From: OLB4 sp002050165
GTDB taxonomy: Bacteria > Bacteroidota > Ignavibacteria > Tepidaquicellales > Tepidaquicellaceae
Direction of reading: 5' to 3'
DNA: 64,000 nt
Assembly: GCA_030263475.1 (NCBI GenBank)
Contig: SZPC01000009.1
Location: 1-64,000 of the forward strand
A program made the translations under genes and the position numbers. The notes beneath the pieces are model-generated. The model saw nothing but the letters and a program-made list of their open reading frames with translations. It did not search any database and had not been told where the DNA came from. Below, one piece after another: positions 58,838 to 64,000 of the stretch (positions within the stretch are counted from its first letter, which is position 1; each line of letters starts with the position of its first letter).

Positions 58838-61716
58838 TTCAATACTTTTTTTAAAAAATTTCCGGTATATGAATTCTTAACCTTTGCGACGTCCTCCGGA
58901 GTTCCGCAAGCTACTATCTCTCCACCTTTATCACCACTTTCGGGACCAAGATCTATTATCCAATCTGCACATTTAATAACATCAAGGTTATGTTCAATAA
59001 CAATAACAGAATGACCTTTATTAATCAATTCATTAAAACATTTTAATAACTTTGATATGTCATGAAAATGTAATCCGGTCGTGGGTTCATCGAATATAAA
59101 TAGCGAGTTACTCCCCTTTTCTCTGAACGTAAGATGATAGGCGAGTTTAACCCGTTGCGATTCACCGCCGCTGAGAGTAGAGCCTGATTGTCCAAGACGA
59201 ATGTAACCTAATCCGACATCTTCGAGCACTTTAAGCTTATTTATGACCTTTGGATGTGATTTGAAGAAATTAATAGCTTCGGTCACAGTCATATTTAAAA
59301 CATCATTAATATTCTTTGAGATTCCATTATTTCCTTTCAGTCTTACCGCCAGAGCATCAGTTTTGTATCTTTTCCCTTTACAAACTTCACATTCAAGGGA
59401 AATATCAGCCATGAATTGCATTTCAACTCTTATAGTACCGGTACCTTCGCAAGTTTCGCATCTCCCGCCCGGAATATTGAATGAAAAGTATCCGGTTGAA
59501 AATCCCATTTTTCGGGCATCATTAGTTTGGGCAAATGCGTCTCGAATTGCATCAAATGCCTTAATGTACGTAACTGGATTACTCCTTGCTGACCGCCCGA
59601 TCGGATCCTGATCAACTAGTTCTACCGAATCGAAAACTTTAAATCCTTCAATGTGATCGTGGTCCCCAATCTTTTCATTGTAATACCCGTCAATTAATTT
59701 TTTTAAACCACCATAGAGAACATCGTTAATCAATGTTGATTTACCTGAACCACTTACACCTGTTACGCAAACAAATTTTTTAACGGGAATTTTTACATCA
59801 ATAGATTTCAGATTGTTCTCACGTGCTCCTTTGATCAACAGGTAACCGGTTTTATTGTCTATCTTTCGCCGAACCCCGGGTACATCAATACGGAGTTTCC
59901 TGCTCAGGTATTTCCCTGTTTTTGAACTGCTGTCCTTTTTAAGTTTGTCATATTCACCACTGAATACAATCTCCCCGCCGTTTTCACCCGCATTCGGTCC
60001 GATATCGAAAATGTAATCGGAAGCTTCCATCATATCGCTATCGTGTTCAACGACTAAAACGGAATTTCCAAGATCACGCAGTGAATTCATGATATTAATT
60101 AATCGCTTGTTGTCCCTTGGGTGAAGCCCGATTGATGGTTCATCGAGAACATAGATTGAGCCTACAAGTGACGACCCAAGCGAAGTTGATAAATTAATCC
60201 GTTGTGATTCACCGCCGGATAGTGAATTCGAAAGCCTGTCGAGGGTGAGGTAATCCAGTCCGACCTCATTAAGATATTTAAGTCGGGAAATAATTTCTTC
60301 AAGTATCCTTCCGGAAATTGCAAGCTCCGTCTTTGTAAGTTCAAGCTCAAGGAAAAATTTGTATGCTTCTCCAATATTAAGTCGAACAATATCGAAAATT
60401 GAATTTCCTTTGATTTTGATATACAAAGCATCTTTCCTGAGCCTCGAACCTTTGCAGACAGAGCACATTGTATATGCTTTATATCTGTTTAATAAGATGC
60501 GATAGTGAATTTTATAAACAGCTTCTTTTTCAATCATCCGGAAGAATTTTTTAAGCCCGATGTAATGTTTTCCGCCATTCATTACAAAATTGAGTTCTTC
60601 CGGTGTGAGGTTTTTATAAGGTTTATGTACATCAACATTGAATTCGTGAGCTTCACGCAATAAATCAGATAAATGTTTAGCATGCTTTGGTGTGGTGAAA
60701 GGCGCAATAGCTGCATTAATAAGTGACCTTGTTTTATCGGGTATAACCAAATTGAAATCAATATCCATTGTATTCCCGAATCCCTGACATTTTTCACATG
60801 CGCCAAAAGGGTTATTGAACGAAAACATTCTCGGTTCAGGCTCGATAAACTTCATCCCGTCAGCTTCGAGAAAATGGTTGAAATGCAAATCTTCCGTTCC
60901 ACCATCCATATCCCTGATTGAAACGTAACCTTCACTCTCGCGATACGCCATTTCAATTGAATCGTGCAATCGTGAAATAACTTCCTGATCGTTTGCATCA
61001 TATCTGAACCTATCAATTACAATCCCGAAAAATCCTTTTTTCCTTTTTTTATTCAGAGCATTTAAGATATCATCATCACTGTAATCGTTCAGGTCTAGTA
61101 TTTTATCGTTCACTATGACTCGATAAAAACCCTTTGAACGGAGATCAGGCAATTTCATTTTTACAGAATCAATCGTGTGGTATTTGAATTCATAGTAAAT
61201 GATAAGCCGTGGCGAGACATTTGAAAATAAATCCGAAAGCGATTTCACAATTGACGCCGGCGAATCTTTTTTAACTTCAATACCGGATACCGGTGAAAAC
61301 GTTCTTCCGATGCGGGCAAAGAGTAGCCGGAGATAGTCGTAAATTTCTGTTGATGTTCCGATAGTTGAACGGGGATTACGGGTTTTTGTCTTTTGTTCGA
61401 TCGCCATTGAAGGTGCAAGTCCTGAAATTGAATCTACATCTGGCTTGTTCATTCGTTCTAGGAATTGTCTGGCATAGGACGAAAGCGATTCAACATATCT
61501 TCGCTGTCCTTCCGCATAGATGGTATCGAATACTATTGAAGATTTCCCCGATCCGCTTACACCGGTAAATACTACAAGTTTATTCTTCGGAATGATGAGG
61601 TTAATATTTTTCAGGTTGTGAACTCTTACACCTTTCAATATGATGCTTTTCTTCGGATCGTCCGGTATAACCAACCCGTTTGTTTTAGCTCTCTTTTTAA
61701 CTGCCAGACTTTGCAT
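58834..61716 (-). CDS. uvrA2: Excinuclease ABC subunit A paralogue
   Basis: Damage sensor ATPase of nucleotide excision repair, 960 residues, complete. Two ABC ATPase halves. First Walker A G-V-S-G-S-G-K-S-S near 53, signature L-S-G-G-E-S-Q-R-I near 505. Second Walker A G-V-S-G-S-G-K-S-T near 657, zinc finger with C-E-T-C and C-E-V-C-K-G-K-R near 755-785, signature L-S-G-G-E-S-Q-R-V near 850. More divergent from E. coli UvrA than the second copy upstream, with an unusual region about 180-350. Whether it works in repair, as a partner of UvrB or in another role is open. Confidence 0.92.
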   Translation of the reverse strand: MQSLAVKKRAKTNGLVIPDDPKKSIILKGVRVHNLKNINLIIPKNKLVVFTGVSGSGKSSIVFDTIYAEGQRRYVESLSSYARQFLERMNKPDVDSISGLAPSMAIEQKTKTRNPRSTIGTSTEIYDYLRLLFARIGRTFSPVSGIEVKKDSPASIVKSLSDLFSNVSPRLIIYYEFKYHTIDSVKMKLPDLRSKGFYRVIVNDKILDLNDYSDDDILNALNKKRKKGFFGIVIDRFRYDANDQEVISRLHDSIEMAYRESEGYVSIRDMDGGTEDLHFNHFLEADGMKFIEPEPRMFSFNNPFGACEKCQGFGNTMDIDFNLVIPDKTRSLINAAIAPFTTPKHAKHLSDLLREAHEFNVDVHKPYKNLTPEELNFVMNGGKHYIGLKKFFRMIEKEAVYKIHYRILLNRYKAYTMCSVCKGSRLRKDALYIKIKGNSIFDIVRLNIGEAYKFFLELELTKTELAISGRILEEIISRLKYLNEVGLDYLTLDRLSNSLSGGESQRINLSTSLGSSLVGSIYVLDEPSIGLHPRDNKRLINIMNSLRDLGNSVLVVEHDSDMMEASDYIFDIGPNAGENGGEIVFSGEYDKLKKDSSSKTGKYLSRKLRIDVPGVRRKIDNKTGYLLIKGARENNLKSIDVKIPVKKFVCVTGVSGSGKSTLINDVLYGGLKKLIDGYYNEKIGDHDHIEGFKVFDSVELVDQDPIGRSARSNPVTYIKAFDAIRDAFAQTNDARKMGFSTGYFSFNIPGGRCETCEGTGTIRVEMQFMADISLECEVCKGKRYKTDALAVRLKGNNGISKNINDVLNMTVTEAINFFKSHPKVINKLKVLEDVGLGYIRLGQSGSTLSGGESQRVKLAYHLTFREKGSNSLFIFDEPTTGLHFHDISKLLKCFNELINKGHSVIVIEHNLDVIKCADWIIDLGPESGDKGGEIVACGTPEDVAKVKNSYTGNFLKKVLK

Positions 61717-62025
61717 TAATTGGAAACAAACATTAAAGTTAATTTTTGCAAATCAGAACTTCAGTACAATAATTTGGTTTTGTTGCAAAAGACATGAAAT
61801 TTTTATCAGATGTCTGAACTAATGAAATCAATCGCTCTTTGGATTATAAAAATGTTCAGAAGATCAGTTGCCAGAAAATTCCCATGGAAAGAAAAGTTAA
61901 ACATTGAGAAATGAGTTAAAAGCAGGTGTCAATGGAAGCGTAGAGATTAGTCTGGTTTCTTATTATTGTAAACTCTATGTAGATGATAAACTTATCAAAT
62001 TCTGAACGTATGGATATATACGATT
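61717..62025. other. Gap between the two uvrA genes
   Basis: 309 bases. I find no RNA gene, terminator or inverted repeat. A plus-strand frame at 61810-61914 could encode a 34-residue basic peptide with a hydrophobic stretch; support is weak. Confidence 0.4.
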
Positions 62026-64000
62026 TTATTGGAGTTCTGGTTCAAGATACTTTGCTGTGTATGAAATCTGTTTGAAATTTCTGACAAGTTCTTCGGGTGT
62101 ACCTTTTGCAATAATTTCACCACCTTTATCTCCTCCGTCCGGACCCATATCAATAATCCAATCGGCTGATTTTATTACGTCGAGGTTGTGTTCAATTACA
62201 ATTACGGTATTGCCCTTATCGGTTAGTTTATTAAGGACGTCGAGCAACATCCTGATATCCTCAAAGTGAAGTCCGGTCGTTGGTTCATCGAGTATGTACA
62301 TTGTTTTTCCTGTTTGTACCTTTGATAATTCCGTTGCGAGTTTAACGCGTTGAGCTTCGCCCCCTGAAAGGGTTGTCGCCTGCTGACCCAATCTAATATA
62401 TCCGAGTCCAACATCATACAAAGTTTGTAATTTTCTCTTAAGTGATGGTACCGCCTCAAAAAAAACAAGTGCATCTTCAACAGTCATTTCGAGAACGTTC
62501 GAAATTGATTTGCCCTTATATTTAATCTCAAGTGTTTCCGAATTGTATCTATTGCCATTGCAAACATCGCACAACACGAAAACATCAGGTAAGAAATTCA
62601 TTTCGATTTTTCTGATACCGGCGCCTTCACAATGCTCACATCTACCTCCTCTGACATTAAATGAAAATCGCCCGGGTTTGTAACCACGAATTTTCGAATC
62701 CGGTAAATTTGAAAAAATGTCCCGTATAAAAGTAAAAAGTCCCGTATAAGTTGCCGGGTTACTTCTGGGAGTTCTTCCGATCGGGCTTTGATCAATTTCA
62801 ATTACTTTGTCAATCATTTTAGTAATATGGTCCTTTAAACGTGCGGTAAGTCCAAGTAAACTTTTATATGGTAACGGTTGCTGTAAGGTTTTATGAAACT
62901 TCATTGACAGTATCTTATAAAGTGTGTCGTTTATCAGTGAAGATTTACCTGAACCGCTTACACCGGTAATGCAGATAAATTTTCCGAGCGGAATTTCAAG
63001 GGTTACGTTTTTGAGGTTGTTTCCCGAAGCGCCGCTGAGTATCAGGTTGTGACCGTTTCCTTTTCGCCTTGTTTCAGGGACCGGGATTTTACGCTTACCG
63101 CTCAGGTACTCGGCAGTGATTGATGAACCGTTGAGTTTTACCGGATTCCCAAAGGAGACTACATCACCGCCGTGTTCACCAGCGCCGGGCCCGAGATCTA
63201 CAATGAAATCCGAACTCTCTATCATTTCTTTATCGTGTTCAACTACAATAACAGAATTTCCTATATCCCGAAGATTTTTTAGAGATTCAATCAGTTTAAT
63301 GTTGTCGCGCTGATGAAGTCCTATTGACGGTTCATCAAGGATATATAGTACACCGGTGAGCTGAGAACCAATTTGTGTAGCAAGGCGAATTCGCTGCGCT
63401 TCACCCCCTGAAAGGGTTTTTGCACTTCTGTCGAGACTTATGTAATCTAAACCTACATTTAAAAGAAATTCCAACCTGTTTTTAATTTCTTTTATAACCT
63501 GAGATGCGATTATCATTTTCCGGTCATCCAGTTTCAGATCTTTGAAAAAATCCATGCACCGGCTAACTGACATTTTTGAAATATCATGGATATTAAGTCC
63601 ATTGATCTTTACCCACAGCGCGTCTTCTTTCAGCCTGCCTCCATTACATACGGGACATACTGAAACCTCTGTGAAACTTTCTGCCCAGTTTTTTATCTGT
63701 ATGGAACTACTTTCCTGCTCAAAATTCCTTATGTAGTTTACAATTCCGGTAAAACGCTGATTGTAAATTTTCTTTTTACCGAGAGTATTGGTATACTCAA
63801 TTCGAAGTTTGTGCTTAGTCCCATACAGCAACTCACTTAACAAAATTTGCGGAAGCTCAGATAGGGGAGTATCAAAATCAGCGGAGTGATAGTCGAACAA
63901 GGTCTTAATCGAAATTGAAATCCAGTTTGACTTAGGTTTTCCAAGTGGGGCTATTGCTCCATCGTTTACGCTAAGGGATTTATCCGGGATAATCTTATCT
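62026..64000 (-). CDS. uvrA: Excinuclease ABC subunit A (5' end outside the window)
   Basis: The frame continues without a stop to the last base of the window, so the start is missing; about 658 residues are seen. The edge still reads I-P-D-K-S-L-S-V-N-D-G-A-I-A-P, a conserved internal UvrA stretch. Visible parts: zinc-binding C-P-V-C-N-G-G-R, signature L-S-G-G-E-A-Q-R-I, Walker B Y-I-L-D-E-P-S-I-G-L-H, second Walker A G-V-S-G-S-G-K-S-S, zinc finger C-E-H-C and C-D-V-C-N-G-N-R-Y, signature L-S-G-G-E-A-Q-R-V. This copy is the more orthodox UvrA. Same strand and 309 bases upstream of the paralogue. Confidence 0.95.
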   Translation of the reverse strand, partial: DKIIPDKSLSVNDGAIAPLGKPKSNWISISIKTLFDYHSADFDTPLSELPQILLSELLYGTKHKLRIEYTNTLGKKKIYNQRFTGIVNYIRNFEQESSSIQIKNWAESFTEVSVCPVCNGGRLKEDALWVKINGLNIHDISKMSVSRCMDFFKDLKLDDRKMIIASQVIKEIKNRLEFLLNVGLDYISLDRSAKTLSGGEAQRIRLATQIGSQLTGVLYILDEPSIGLHQRDNIKLIESLKNLRDIGNSVIVVEHDKEMIESSDFIVDLGPGAGEHGGDVVSFGNPVKLNGSSITAEYLSGKRKIPVPETRRKGNGHNLILSGASGNNLKNVTLEIPLGKFICITGVSGSGKSSLINDTLYKILSMKFHKTLQQPLPYKSLLGLTARLKDHITKMIDKVIEIDQSPIGRTPRSNPATYTGLFTFIRDIFSNLPDSKIRGYKPGRFSFNVRGGRCEHCEGAGIRKIEMNFLPDVFVLCDVCNGNRYNSETLEIKYKGKSISNVLEMTVEDALVFFEAVPSLKRKLQTLYDVGLGYIRLGQQATTLSGGEAQRVKLATELSKVQTGKTMYILDEPTTGLHFEDIRMLLDVLNKLTDKGNTVIVIEHNLDVIKSADWIIDMGPDGGDKGGEIIAKGTPEELVRNFKQISYTAKYLEPELQ

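Noticed and set aside
1..64000. CRISPR arrays, insertion sequences, prophage, tRNA genes
   Set aside because: No regularly spaced repeats, transposase or integrase genes, or cloverleaf-like segments were seen in the intergenic regions I read.

Overview
The window is an AT-rich chromosomal segment from a bacterium of the Ignavibacteria / Bacteroidota-Chlorobiota group. Four things point there. A protein fragment at the left edge ends in a type IX secretion sorting domain. Two promoters match the Bacteroidota pattern TTG-N19-TAnnTTTG. Most start codons lie in A/T-rich leaders without a Shine-Dalgarno. Many genes (two tandem UvrA paralogues, a Mrp protein without CxxC, talC-gcvT-comB-ftsK) have the look of this group. 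I see no insertion sequence, prophage, CRISPR array, tRNA or rRNA. The only structural RNA I can support is RNase P RNA (rnpB, minus strand, 45465-45847).

Layout. 1-5350: end of a T9SS-exported protein, then a spermidine-synthase-like membrane protein, 6-phosphofructokinase and an APC amino acid permease. 5439-10532: transaldolase, glycine cleavage T protein, ComB-like phosphatase and FtsK. 10529-13403, minus: HIT hydrolase, aldehyde dehydrogenase and deoxyribose-phosphate aldolase (deoxyribose catabolism). 13558-23158: a tight run of eleven genes (S9 peptidase, SPOR lipoprotein, carA, folD, prmA, ppx, MscS channel, two cupins, a DMT-like membrane protein, OsmC) between a recognisable promoter and a strong terminator. 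23250-28521: carbonic anhydrase, SDH-type protease, large transketolase and cytidylate kinase. 28609-30630: ribosomal protein S1 behind a structured leader. 30756-36100: purC, psd, pssA, cysteine desulfurase (minus), pgsA, HU, ruvX and an AlbA_2 regulator. 36198-38723, minus: fused formiminotransferase-cyclodeaminase and a Cof-type HAD phosphatase. 38949-41328: two poorly characterised envelope proteins.

41558-45462: Mrp and NFU (Fe-S handling), a sugar nucleotidyltransferase and DUF4097 protein (minus), and nadA. 45465-49370, minus: rnpB, a C4 zinc-ribbon coiled-coil protein, a truncated Nif3-like protein, metF and a TolB-like propeller. 49538-52948: ArfB, a laccase-domain protein, an MFS exporter and a site-2 protease. 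53092-57206: CAAX protease, cdsA, an acidic unknown, a redoxin, gpmA and a HAD phosphatase. 57233-64000, minus: superoxide dismutase, an outer-membrane-like protein, a small DUF6132-like protein and two uvrA genes, the second running off the window.

How it fits together. Phospholipid synthesis is well represented (cdsA, pssA, psd, pgsA). So are central carbon metabolism (pfkA, talC, gpmA, tkt), one-carbon/folate metabolism (gcvT, folD, ftcD, metF) and Fe-S or redox handling (nifS, mrp, nfu, nadA, sodA, osmC). Most of the window is housekeeping, and I did not find a clear undescribed multi-gene system. The observations most worth a second look are the alternative hairpins in the rpsA leader, a three-half-site operator before mrp-nfu, a degenerate PP2C-like membrane protein next to a small secreted unknown, and a Nif3 relative that has lost its N-terminal half beside the zinc-ribbon gene and rnpB.
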